Shown here one piece after another: positions 16,988 through 24,570 of a DNA stretch of 64,000 nucleotides. Source of the DNA: SZAS-103 sp964640525 (GTDB taxonomy: Bacteria > Pseudomonadota > Gammaproteobacteria > Xanthomonadales > Xanthomonadaceae); NCBI GenBank assembly GCA_964640525.1, contig CAZXGS010000004.1:1-64000 (forward strand). The letters run 5' to 3'. Under the pieces are notes generated by a model, which was given only the letters and a program-made list of their open reading frames with translations, made no database searches and had not been told where the DNA came from. A program made the position numbers and the translations under genes. Numbering within the stretch: the stretch's first letter is position 1; every line of letters begins with the position of its first letter.

Positions 16988-17995
16988 ATGGCCTCGACCC
17001 CGCCACGGCTGGCCGTCGTCGGCGCGGGTTCGTGGGGTACCGCACTGGCCGCACTGGCGGCACGCAATGGCGTGCCAACGGTGTTGTGGGGTCGCGATCG
17101 GGCGCAGGTCGAGTCGATCACGACGAACCACCGCAACACCCACTACCTGCCCGAGGTCGAGCTGCCGGCGTCGCTGCAGGCGACCGTTGACCTGCACGCG
17201 GCGCTGGCGCAGGTGCAGCTCGTGCTGGTGGTCGTGCCCAGCCACGCCTTCACCCAGACCCTGCATGCCATCGCGCCGCTGCGTCCGGCCCAAGCCGGCG
17301 TGGCGTGGGCCACCAAGGGCTTCGAGCCTGGCACCGGGCGCTTCCTGCACGAGGTCGCCGGCGAGGTGCTCGGTGCCGGCGTGCCGCTGGCGGTGGCGAC
17401 CGGGCCCTCGTTCGCGCGCGAAGTCGCGCAGGGCCTGCCCACCGCGGTGACCGTGCACTCGGACGACGATGCCTTCGCGCAGCAGGTGGCCGGTGTGCTG
17501 CACGGCCCGACCTTCCGCGCCTACACCGGCAACGACATCCGCGGCGCCGAGCTGGGCGGGGCGATGAAGAACGTGCTGGCCGTGGCCACCGGCGTCGCCG
17601 ACGGCATGGAGCTGGGCCTGAACGCGCGGGCCGGACTGATCACCCGCGGCCTGAACGAAATGCTGCGCCTGAATGCCGCGCTCGGTGGTCGCGCGGAAAC
17701 GCTGATGGGCCTGGCCGGGCTTGGCGATCTGGTGCTCACCTGCACCGGCGACCTGTCGCGCAATCGTCGCCTGGGACTGGCGCTGGGACGTGGGCAGTCG
17801 ATCGCCGAGGCCGTCGCGCAGATCGGCCAGGTGGTCGAATCGGTGGACACCGCCGACGAGGTCATCCGCCAGGCCGACCGCTTCGGCATCGAACTGCCGA
17901 TCGCCGCACGCGTGCAGCAGGTGCTGCACGGCGAGATCACCCCGGCCGAGTGCCTGCGCCAGTTGCTGGCAAGGCAGCAGAAGCCCGAATACTGA
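16988..17995 (+). CDS. gpsA: Glycerol-3-phosphate dehydrogenase [NAD(P)+]
   Basis: 335 residues. It makes glycerol-3-phosphate from dihydroxyacetone phosphate for phospholipid synthesis. The nucleotide-binding GAGSWGTALA is at residues 12-21; ATKGFEPGTG, GPSFAREVA and GAMKNVLAVATG (with the catalytic lysine) follow, and the end shows GLGDLVLTCTGDLSRNR. Follows secB closely, as in E. coli (secB-gpsA). The ATG at 16988 is 20 bases after the secB stop. Confidence 0.97.
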   Translation: MASTPPRLAVVGAGSWGTALAALAARNGVPTVLWGRDRAQVESITTNHRNTHYLPEVELPASLQATVDLHAALAQVQLVLVVVPSHAFTQTLHAIAPLRPAQAGVAWATKGFEPGTGRFLHEVAGEVLGAGVPLAVATGPSFAREVAQGLPTAVTVHSDDDAFAQQVAGVLHGPTFRAYTGNDIRGAELGGAMKNVLAVATGVADGMELGLNARAGLITRGLNEMLRLNAALGGRAETLMGLAGLGDLVLTCTGDLSRNRRLGLALGRGQSIAEAVAQIGQVVESVDTADEVIRQADRFGIELPIAARVQQVLHGEITPAECLRQLLARQQKPEY

Positions 17996-18003
17996 AGCGG
18001 CAG

Positions 18004-18035
18004 CGGTGGCCGCCCGCGTCCCGGGACGGCCACCG
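18004..18035. terminator. Hairpin between convergent gpsA and the barrel gene (possible terminator)
   Basis: CGGTGGCCG (18004-18012) pairs with CGGCCACCG (18027-18035) around a 14-base loop. It lies directly behind gpsA and in front of the stop of the minus-strand gene, a suitable spot for a shared terminator, but there is no T-run on either side. Confidence 0.35.
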
Positions 18036-18047
18036 ATCGGCCAAGGC

Positions 18048-18647
18048 TCAGAAGCTGAAGCGCGGGCCGAACTGGATGCCGTGACCTTCCGGCGAAATGG
18101 ATGTCTGCGCCACCAGGCCCCAGTGGTTGTTGAATCGGTACTGCGCGCCGAGCGCGCCGAATCCATGGCCACGCCCCGCGCGGACGATGCCGCGCTGGTC
18201 GTCGTGGTTGTCGGCGTAACCGGCTTCCAGCCAACCCTCGACATGCGGACTGAACGCACTGCGCACGCCCACCGCGCCGGTCCACGTCCGCACGTCGCCA
18301 CTGATGCCGTCGAGGTTGGAATGCGCGAAACTTGCCTCACTGAAGAAATCGGTGCTCGCGCCGATTGGCGTGTGGAAGCCGGCACCCAGGTGCCAGGCCT
18401 GGCCGGTGAGCGAGGACGCGTCGTGCGAATCGACCAGGCCTCCAGCCGTCACGTCGAAATTGCTGCCGATCTCGACCGACCCATCACCGTGCCAGGAATG
18501 CGTGTCGGTGTCGTTGCGGTCGTTGTGGGAGTAGCCGTACCCGAATTGCGCAAAGTTGTAGTCCAGCCCGTCGGCGTTTGCGGCCAGCGGCAGGATCGCC
18601 AGCGCAACGGCGATCGGCAGGACGAGTTTGAGCGGATGCAGTGACAT
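18048..18647 (-). CDS. Small outer-membrane beta-barrel protein
   Basis: 199 residues: a signal peptide (hydrophobic to about residue 25, cut near ANA) then alternating strands with aromatic girdles (YNFAQFGYGYSH, WHLGAGFH, GFGALGAQYRFNNHWG) and a terminal phenylalanine (GPRFSF), which is the Bam recognition signal. It resembles small 8-stranded barrels of the diffusible-adhesin/OmpW-like class seen in Lysobacterales, but no family can be named. GAGG six bases before the ATG supports the start; an upstream extension of 25 codons lacks it. Confidence 0.75.
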   Translation of the reverse strand: MSLHPLKLVLPIAVALAILPLAANADGLDYNFAQFGYGYSHNDRNDTDTHSWHGDGSVEIGSNFDVTAGGLVDSHDASSLTGQAWHLGAGFHTPIGASTDFFSEASFAHSNLDGISGDVRTWTGAVGVRSAFSPHVEGWLEAGYADNHDDQRGIVRAGRGHGFGALGAQYRFNNHWGLVAQTSISPEGHGIQFGPRFSF

Positions 18648-18842
18648 GGGGAGCCTCGTGGGATGGAATCGCGGGATCGTTGTGTAACAGCGGCACGATC
18701 GTCCTCCCCGCCGGCTGCCCAAACGCTGAATGCACGACGTGTTTGCGCCTGCCAGCGCCTTGCGTGTTCAGGTGGCGTTCTGGCCCGTGTTAAGGGCACC
18801 TTTCGACAGCCGTGATCCCACGCCCACGCGCGCGGTGCACGC

Positions 18843-19622
18843 TCACTTGCCGCTGACGTATTTCTCGCGGCGGATGTGCTGGATCGGCAAACCGTGACCC
18901 TTGAGCGCCTCGAAGCAGGCATCGACCATCAACGGGTTGCCGCACAGGTAGGCGATGTCGCCCGCGGCACTGGGGGCAAACTCGTCCAGTGCGGCCTGCA
19001 CGTAGCCGCGCCGCACGTCCGGATGCGGGTCCGCAGGCATCTCGCGCGAGAAGCAGGGCACGAAGCGGAAGGCGGGATGGCGTTCGGCGAAGGCCAGGAA
19101 GTCCTCGGCATACAGCAGTTCTTCCGGCCGCCGCGCGCCAAACAGCAGCACCACCTCGATGCCACGCTGCGCGATGGCCTGCTCCAGCAACGGCAACATC
19201 GCGCGGTACGGCGTCACCCCGGTGCCGGTGCCGATCAACAGGTAACGCCGGTTGGCATCGCCGGGCGCCAGGCAAAAGCGCCCAAACGGACCGCTGGCTT
19301 CGATCCGTCCGCCCTCGGGCAGGGCCTCGAACACCCGCGTCGCCAGGCCACCGGGGACGTAGCTCACCGCGATCTCCACCGTCTCGCCGGCACCCAGCGC
19401 GTGGTCGTGGATGGTGGCCACCGAGTAGCTGCGCTTGGCCGGCGCGCCATCCTCGGGGTGGAAATGCACCTGCAGGAACTGGCCGGGGATGAAGTCCAGC
19501 GGCTGGCCGTCGTCGCGCACGAACGCCAGGTGGCGCACGGTCGGCGCGAGCATGCGGCTGGACACCAGCTTGAGCGGGAAGTGGGCGGGCACGGGAACTC
19601 GACGCGGCAACGCCGCGGGCAT
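18843..19622 (-). CDS. fpr: Ferredoxin--NADP reductase
   Basis: The 259-residue flavoenzyme moves electrons between NADPH and ferredoxin or flavodoxin and helps in iron-sulfur and oxidative-stress metabolism. It has the FAD motif RSYSV, the phosphate-binding GTGTGVTPYRAML of the NADP domain, YLCGNPLMVD and the C-terminal tail YVSGK, typical of subclass I bacterial FPR. The start at 19622 overlaps a shared promoter region with the divergent ABC transporter. Confidence 0.92.
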   Translation of the reverse strand: MPAALPRRVPVPAHFPLKLVSSRMLAPTVRHLAFVRDDGQPLDFIPGQFLQVHFHPEDGAPAKRSYSVATIHDHALGAGETVEIAVSYVPGGLATRVFEALPEGGRIEASGPFGRFCLAPGDANRRYLLIGTGTGVTPYRAMLPLLEQAIAQRGIEVVLLFGARRPEELLYAEDFLAFAERHPAFRFVPCFSREMPADPHPDVRRGYVQAALDEFAPSAAGDIAYLCGNPLMVDACFEALKGHGLPIQHIRREKYVSGK

Positions 19623-19636
19623 CGCGGCCAGCCGGA

Positions 19637-19643
19637 TATACTA
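19637..19643. promoter_or_regulatory. Shared -10 region, divergent fpr and ABC genes
   Basis: TATACT reads on the plus strand (19637-19642) and TAGTAT on the minus strand (19643-19638). The minus copy lies 15 bases before the fpr ATG; the plus copy about 100 bases before the ABC ATPase start. Confidence 0.35.
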
Positions 19644-19745
19644 ACAGGGCGCAGGCGTCGGTTCGGCGGCGCGGCCTGCCAGCATGCCGCGCGGGAGCCG
19701 TCGGCAAGGCGCGCCCGGTTCCACGCCTGCCTGCCCTGGATGCCC

Positions 19746-20714
19746 ATGACCGATCGCCGCGATTCCGATCCGCCTGCACTGGACGTGCGCGGCCTGCGCA
19801 AGGTGTACGCCACCGGGGTGGAGGCGCTCCGGGGCATCGACCTGCGCGTGGAGCCGGGCGATTTCTTCGCCCTGCTCGGCCCCAACGGCGCCGGCAAGTC
19901 CACCCTGATCGGCATCGTCAGCTCGCTGGTCAACAAGACCGCGGGCGAGGTGCGGGTGTTCGGCGTCGACCTGGGCACCAGGCGCAGCGATGCGATGCGA
20001 CAAATCGGGCTGGTGCCGCAGGAGATCAACTTCAACATGTTCGAGCAGCCGCTCGACATCCTGGTCAACTACGCCGGCTTTTACGGTGTGCCGCGCCACG
20101 AGGCACTGCTGCGCGCCGAGCAGGAACTGGCGCGCGCGCAATTGACGGCCAAGGCGAACGCGATCTCGCGCACCCTCTCGGGCGGCATGAAGCGGCGGCT
20201 GATGATCGCCCGCGCGATGATGACCCGGCCACGCCTGCTGATCCTGGACGAGCCCACCGCGGGGGTGGACATCGAGATCCGCCGCGGCATGTGGAAGACC
20301 CTGCGCGAGGTCAACGCCGCCGGCACCACGGTCATCCTCACAACGCATTATCTGGAGGAAGCCGAGAGCCTGTGCCGCAACCTGGCCATCATCAACCACG
20401 GACAGATCATCGAGCGCGGCCCGATCCGCGAGCTGTTGGCCAAGCTCGACGTGGAAGGCTTCGTGTTCGACGTCGAAGGCAACGTCCCGGCGAGCCTGCC
20501 GCAGATCGCCGGCGCCAGCCTGCAGGCCAGCGACGCGCACACGCTGGAACTGGACATGCCGCGCACGATGGATCTGAACCGCGTGTTCGCCGCGTTCGAT
20601 CAGGCGCGGATCCGCGTGCGTTCGATGCGCACCAAGTCCAACCGCCTGGAGGAATTGTTCGTGCGCCTGACCGGGCAGGATGACGCCACCGGCGGCAAGG
20701 ATGCGGGCGCATGA
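19746..20714 (+). CDS. ABC transporter ATP-binding protein (YadG-like)
   Basis: The 322-residue ATPase has Walker A LLGPNGAGKST, the Q-loop in GLVPQEINF, signature LSGGMKRR and Walker B LLILDEPTAGVD with switch HYLEE. The last 80 residues form a regulatory C-terminus common in ABC-2 exporters. The permease follows with a four-base overlap (ATGA), giving a YadG-YadH-type two-gene exporter; substrate unknown. An alternative ATG six bases upstream (19740) adds only Met-Pro. Confidence 0.93.
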   Translation: MTDRRDSDPPALDVRGLRKVYATGVEALRGIDLRVEPGDFFALLGPNGAGKSTLIGIVSSLVNKTAGEVRVFGVDLGTRRSDAMRQIGLVPQEINFNMFEQPLDILVNYAGFYGVPRHEALLRAEQELARAQLTAKANAISRTLSGGMKRRLMIARAMMTRPRLLILDEPTAGVDIEIRRGMWKTLREVNAAGTTVILTTHYLEEAESLCRNLAIINHGQIIERGPIRELLAKLDVEGFVFDVEGNVPASLPQIAGASLQASDAHTLELDMPRTMDLNRVFAAFDQARIRVRSMRTKSNRLEELFVRLTGQDDATGGKDAGA

Positions 20715-21532
20715 CCACGCCGCGCGAAGCCCTGCCGCTGCCCTCGTCCACGCCGGTCGCGCCGCTGCAGGCCGATCTGACCGCGCTGGCCACCATCGCC
20801 CGCCGCGAGGTCCATCGCATCCTGCGCATCTGGTCGCAGACGCTGGTGCCGCCGGCGATCACCATGACCTTGTACTTCATGATCTTCGGGCGGCTGATCG
20901 GCAGCCGGATCGGCAGCATGGGCGGCATCACCTACATCCAGTTCATCGTCCCCGGGCTGGTGATGATGGCGGTGATCCAGAACGCCTACGGCAACATTTC
21001 CTCCTCGTTCTTCAGCGCCAAGTTCGGTCGCCACGTCGAGGAACTGCTGGTCAGCCCGATGCCGAACTGGGTGATCCTGGGCGGCTACGTCGCCGGCGGC
21101 GTGCTGCGTGGCTGCATGGTCGGGCTGATCGTGCTGGGCATCGCATGGTGCTTCACGCCGCTGCACATCCTGCATCCGCTGGTGATGCTGGTCACTGTGC
21201 TGCTGGGCGCGGCGATCTTCTCGCTGGCCGGTTTCGTCAACGCGATCTACGCCAAGAAGTTCGACGACATCGCGATCGTGCCGACCTTCATCCTCACCCC
21301 GCTGACCTACCTTGGCGGCGTGTTCTACTCGATCACCCTGCTGCCGCCGTGGGCGCGCGCGGCGACCCACGCCAACCCGATCTTCTACATGGTCAACGCG
21401 TTCCGCTACGCGATGCTCGATGCCAGCGACGTGCCGCTGTGGGTGGCCTTCGCGCTGATGCTCGGTTTCGCGGTGGCGCTGGCGCTGCTGGGGCTGTGGC
21501 TGCTCAAGCGCGGCGTGGGGTTGCGTAGCTGA
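20711..21532 (+). CDS. ABC-2 type transporter permease (YadH-like)
   Basis: The 273-residue inner-membrane protein has six helices; a long cytoplasmic N-terminal helix (REVHRILRIWSQTL) precedes the first. ABC-2 family marks are SRIGSMGGITYIQFIVPGL, NISSSFFSAKF and TPLTYLGGVFYSI near the last loop. Partner of the ATPase immediately before it. Substrate unknown; YadGH itself is uncharacterised in E. coli. Confidence 0.92.
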   Translation: MTTPREALPLPSSTPVAPLQADLTALATIARREVHRILRIWSQTLVPPAITMTLYFMIFGRLIGSRIGSMGGITYIQFIVPGLVMMAVIQNAYGNISSSFFSAKFGRHVEELLVSPMPNWVILGGYVAGGVLRGCMVGLIVLGIAWCFTPLHILHPLVMLVTVLLGAAIFSLAGFVNAIYAKKFDDIAIVPTFILTPLTYLGGVFYSITLLPPWARAATHANPIFYMVNAFRYAMLDASDVPLWVAFALMLGFAVALALLGLWLLKRGVGLRS

Positions 21533-21533
21533 G

Positions 21534-22013
21534 ATGGCCATTTCAAGACTCTGGTCTTTTGGGCTGCTGGTGGCGGCGCTCGCCGGATGCACGGCGCAGG
21601 ACGCCGGACCGGCGCCGATGGCCGCGCCCGTCCAGACCATGGCATCGCCGGCAGCGCTGTCGTCGCCGGCTGAACCGACGCGCAGCCCGGCGCCGGACAT
21701 GCGCGCCTCCGGCGAGGGTTGGCGGATCGATCTCAAGGCCGACCAGGGCTTGCGCTACACCGCACGACTGCAGCGTTCCGGCGCCTCGCTCAACGCCACC
21801 CTCATGCTGCGTGCGGCGACGCCGGCGGTCGATCCATCGCACCTGATCTTCGATGGCACGCTGTTCGCCCCTGGAGCCGACACCCCGTTGCGCCTGGACA
21901 TAACCCGCGAGAATTGCCGGGTCGGCCACGGCAAGGTGCAAACCCACACGATCGTCGTGTCCGTGCAGGGCGCCGCGCCACTGCATGGCTGCGGCGAGAA
22001 CACCTCGTACTGA
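21534..22013 (+). CDS. Lipoprotein, function unknown
   Basis: 159 residues with signal peptide and lipobox LAGC (Cys19), then a low-complexity Ala/Pro/Ser linker to about residue 57. The folded part (GEGWRIDLKADQGLRYTARL ... CRVGHGKVQTHTIVVSVQGAAPLHGCGE) looks beta-rich and has two cysteines that could pair. It resembles the C-terminal domain of small heat-shock-linked (META/HslJ-like) lipoproteins in outline only. Starts two bases behind the permease stop, so it is part of that operon. Confidence 0.6.
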   Translation: MAISRLWSFGLLVAALAGCTAQDAGPAPMAAPVQTMASPAALSSPAEPTRSPAPDMRASGEGWRIDLKADQGLRYTARLQRSGASLNATLMLRAATPAVDPSHLIFDGTLFAPGADTPLRLDITRENCRVGHGKVQTHTIVVSVQGAAPLHGCGENTSY

Positions 22014-22019
22014 GAGCCC

Positions 22020-22099
22020 GTGAAAAAATCACCCACCTGCTGCGGACGCCGCCGAACGCCTCTGGCGGCGCCCTCGTGACGGCGTTCGAAGTTTTTCAC
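22020..22099. repeat. 80-bp inverted-repeat element in the convergent gap lipoprotein/tatD
   Basis: GTGAAAAA (22020-22027) pairs with TTTTTCAC (22092-22099), and inner GCCGAACGCC (22051-22060) pairs with GGCGTTCGA (22081-22089). The element fills the gap between two convergent genes. The T-run in the right arm means it could end transcription of the plus-strand operon, the A-run in the left arm that of tatD. Confidence 0.6.
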
Positions 22100-22113
22100 A
22101 GGCGCTGAGCGCT

Positions 22114-22911
22114 TCAGGGCAAGCGGAAGAACGCCTGCGCGGTCGCGGTCGTCGCCGCGGCGGTGATGGCCACCGTCTCGCCGCGATCGCGCGCCAACTC
22201 GGCGGCGATGTGGGCCAGAAACATCGGTTCGTTGCGGCGGTGTGCCGGCTGCGGCTTGATCGTGCGCGGCAGCAGGTAGGGCGCATCGGTTTCGATCATC
22301 AGCCGGTTGGCGGGGATGTGCTTGACCAGCTCGCGCAGGTGCGCGCCGCGGCGCTCGTCGCACAGCCAGCCGGTGATGCCGATGTGCCAGTCGTGGTCCA
22401 GGCATGCGAACAGTTCCGCGCGGCTGCCGGTGAAGCAGTGCACCACCGCCGGCGGCAGGCGGCCGTCGAAGTTGCGCAGCATCGCCACGAAATCGTCGTG
22501 GGCATCGCGCTGGTGCAGGAACAGCGGTTTGCCGCTGCCCGCGGCGTTCAGGTCGGCGGCGATCTGCAATTGCTGTTCGAACGCACGCCGCTGCGCGGGG
22601 CGCGGGGCGAAGTCGCGAAAGTAGTCCAGCCCGCACTCGCCGACGGCCACGACCTGCGGATGGGCGAGCAACGCGCGCATCTGCGCATCGCATTCGGCGG
22701 TGTATTCCACCGCGTGGTGCGGATGCACGCCGGCCGTGGCGAACAGCACGTCAGGATGCGCGCACGCCAGCTCCAGCGCCTTGGGCGAGTGTTCGCGGCT
22801 GGCGCCGGTGACGATCATCCGCGTCACGCCCGCCGCATGCGCGCGCGCCAGCACCGCGCCACGGTCGTGGTCGAAGCTGTCGTGGGTGAGGTTGGCGCCG
22901 ATGTCGATCAT
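22114..22911 (-). CDS. tatD: TatD-family metal-dependent deoxyribonuclease
   Basis: 265 residues forming a metal-dependent TIM-barrel hydrolase. DIGANLTHDSFD at the N-terminus, GVHPHHAVEY, AVGECGLDYF (metal-binding Glu), FLHQRDAHDD, VHCFTGSRAEL and METDAPYLLP-type IETDAPYLL are all present in order. TatD proteins are 3'-5' DNA/RNA exonucleases. The ATG at 22911 directly follows a heptamer repeat; upstream the frame is a shadow of mgtE. Confidence 0.94.
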   Translation of the reverse strand: MIDIGANLTHDSFDHDRGAVLARAHAAGVTRMIVTGASREHSPKALELACAHPDVLFATAGVHPHHAVEYTAECDAQMRALLAHPQVVAVGECGLDYFRDFAPRPAQRRAFEQQLQIAADLNAAGSGKPLFLHQRDAHDDFVAMLRNFDGRLPPAVVHCFTGSRAELFACLDHDWHIGITGWLCDERRGAHLRELVKHIPANRLMIETDAPYLLPRTIKPQPAHRRNEPMFLAHIAAELARDRGETVAITAAATTATAQAFFRLP

Positions 22912-22914
22912 CTT

Positions 22915-22941
22915 CAGAGGACAGGGGACAGAAGACAGAAG
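22915..22941. repeat. Heptamer tandem repeat (YYCTGTC) in front of tatD
   Basis: Read on the minus strand the segment is TTCTGTC, TTCTGTC, CCCTGTC, CTCTG, four units of a seven-base pattern. The same heptamer is found at 50053-50080 and 61680-61706. It touches the tatD start region and the mgtE stop (22944). Confidence 0.6.
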
Positions 22942-22943
22942 AG

Positions 22944-24302
22944 CTACAGCAGCGTGCCGCCGAGGATCAGGGCGGCGATGGAGAAATAGATCACCAGGCC
23001 GGACACGTCCACCAGGGTGGCCACGAAGGGGGCCGAGGCGCTGGCGGGGTCGAAGCCCAGCCGCTGCAGGACGAACGGCAGCATCGATCCGCTGAGCGAG
23101 CCGAAGGTGACGATGCCCACCAACGCCGCGGCCACGGTGAAGGCCAGCAACAGCCAGTGCGGGCCGTAATCGTAGATGCCGCCCAGTTGCCAGATCGCGA
23201 TGCGCACGATCGCCACGATGCCCAGCAGGGCACCAAGCACCATGCCGGTGGGGATCTCGCGCAGGGCGACCCTCCACCAGTCACGCAAGCGCAATTCGCC
23301 CAGCGCCAGCGAGCGGATCAGCAGCGAGGTCGCCTGCGAGCCCGAGTTGCCACCAGAGCTCATGATCAGCGGGATGAACAGGGTCAGCACCACCGCCTTG
23401 GCCAACTCGTCCTGGAAATGCTGCATGGCGCTGGCGGTGAGCATTTCGCCGAGGAACAGCGCGCTGAGCCAGCCGGCGCGCTTGCCGATCATGGCCAGGA
23501 AACCGATCCGCATGTACGGCCGATCCAGCGCCTCCACGCCGCCGAACTTGTGCACGTCCTCGGTGCTCTCGGCGATCATCGCGTCGAGCACGTCATCCAC
23601 CGTCACCACGCCCAGCACGTGGCGCGCCTCGTCCAGCACCGGAATGGCGAGCAGGTCGTGGAGGCGGATCAGGCGCGCGACTTCTTCCTGGTCGGTGGAC
23701 GCCGACACCCACACCGGCGCCGTGCGCTGCGCCACCGACAGCACCGGCGCATCGAATTCGCCCGACACCAGCCGGCGCAGCGAGACCATGCGTTCGAGCG
23801 CATGGGTGTCCGGGTCGAGCAGGTAGATCGCGTACACGGTCTCGCGGGAGCGCTCCACCAGGCGCACGTGGGTCAGGGTTTCGCCAACCGTCCAGTCCGT
23901 GGGCGCGGAAACGAATTCGGTGGACATCAGCGCGCCGGCGGTGCGCGGCGGGTAGCGCATCAGCCGGCGCAGCGCTTCCAGCGTCCCGCTGCGCAGGCGT
24001 CCGGACAGGCGTGCGCGGTCGGTCTCGTCCAGCTCCAGCAGGACGTCGGCGGCACGGTCGTCGGCCATGCCCTCGAGCAGGCTGGCCACGCGGCGGTCGG
24101 GCAGGCGCGCAAGCAATTCGCCGGCGCGCTGCAGTTCGGGGCGGTCGAAGATCGCGATCGCACGTTCGAGCGGCAGCTCGGCGAGCGCCGCGATGGCCTC
24201 GTCCGGATCGGCCGCGTTGAGTTGTTCGATCGCGTCGGCGCTGTTGAGCGAATCCAGCGCGTGCAGGTCAGGCGCTTGCGCCTGCAGGATGGGAGGGGTC
24301 AC
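22944..24302 (-). CDS. mgtE: Magnesium transporter MgtE
   Basis: 452 residues. The N-terminal superhelical domain (to about 130) is followed by two CBS domains (SVPTDWTVGETLTHVRL; LLAIPVLDEARHVLGVVTVDDVLD) and five membrane helices containing GNSGSQATSLLIRSLALGE, the MgtE pore signature. Cytoplasmic Mg2+ closes the channel through the CBS/N domains. The start codon is GTG with GGTGA three bases before. Divergent from hrpB with 268 bases between, in which no M-box-like leader was recognised. Confidence 0.95.
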   Translation of the reverse strand: MTPPILQAQAPDLHALDSLNSADAIEQLNAADPDEAIAALAELPLERAIAIFDRPELQRAGELLARLPDRRVASLLEGMADDRAADVLLELDETDRARLSGRLRSGTLEALRRLMRYPPRTAGALMSTEFVSAPTDWTVGETLTHVRLVERSRETVYAIYLLDPDTHALERMVSLRRLVSGEFDAPVLSVAQRTAPVWVSASTDQEEVARLIRLHDLLAIPVLDEARHVLGVVTVDDVLDAMIAESTEDVHKFGGVEALDRPYMRIGFLAMIGKRAGWLSALFLGEMLTASAMQHFQDELAKAVVLTLFIPLIMSSGGNSGSQATSLLIRSLALGELRLRDWWRVALREIPTGMVLGALLGIVAIVRIAIWQLGGIYDYGPHWLLLAFTVAAALVGIVTFGSLSGSMLPFVLQRLGFDPASASAPFVATLVDVSGLVIYFSIAALILGGTLL

Positions 24303-24558
24303 GGCTCACCTTTCGGTCGCGGCTGTCGCCGCGCGAGCCGGCCCGAGGATCAGTCCGGAAAGCGCCGCGACAGCGTGGTGGATCGACTGCAACAGTCGCT
24401 GGGCATGGGGAAGATTCTCCGGGGAATGCGCGCAGGGTGAAGGCGGAACGCCGCCCTGCGCGGCGGGCGGAAGTCTAAGCCGCGCAAGGCATGCCGTCAA
24501 ACGACGACGCAGCCGTGTCGATATCGCCGTGGCGCGCTGCAAATCGCCACCGCACCCG

Positions 24559-24564
24559 TATCCT
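24559..24564 (+). promoter_or_regulatory. -10 box (TATCCT) six bases ahead of the hrpB ATG
   Basis: TATCCT ends six bases before the ATG at 24571, predicting an essentially leaderless hrpB message. No ribosome-binding site is present in that gap. Confidence 0.4.
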
Positions 24565-24570
24565 TGCACG

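Noticed and set aside
24303..24570. M-box or similar Mg2+ riboswitch in front of mgtE
   Set aside because: I could not trace a conserved leader with the expected pairing; the region is only GC-rich and shared with hrpB.
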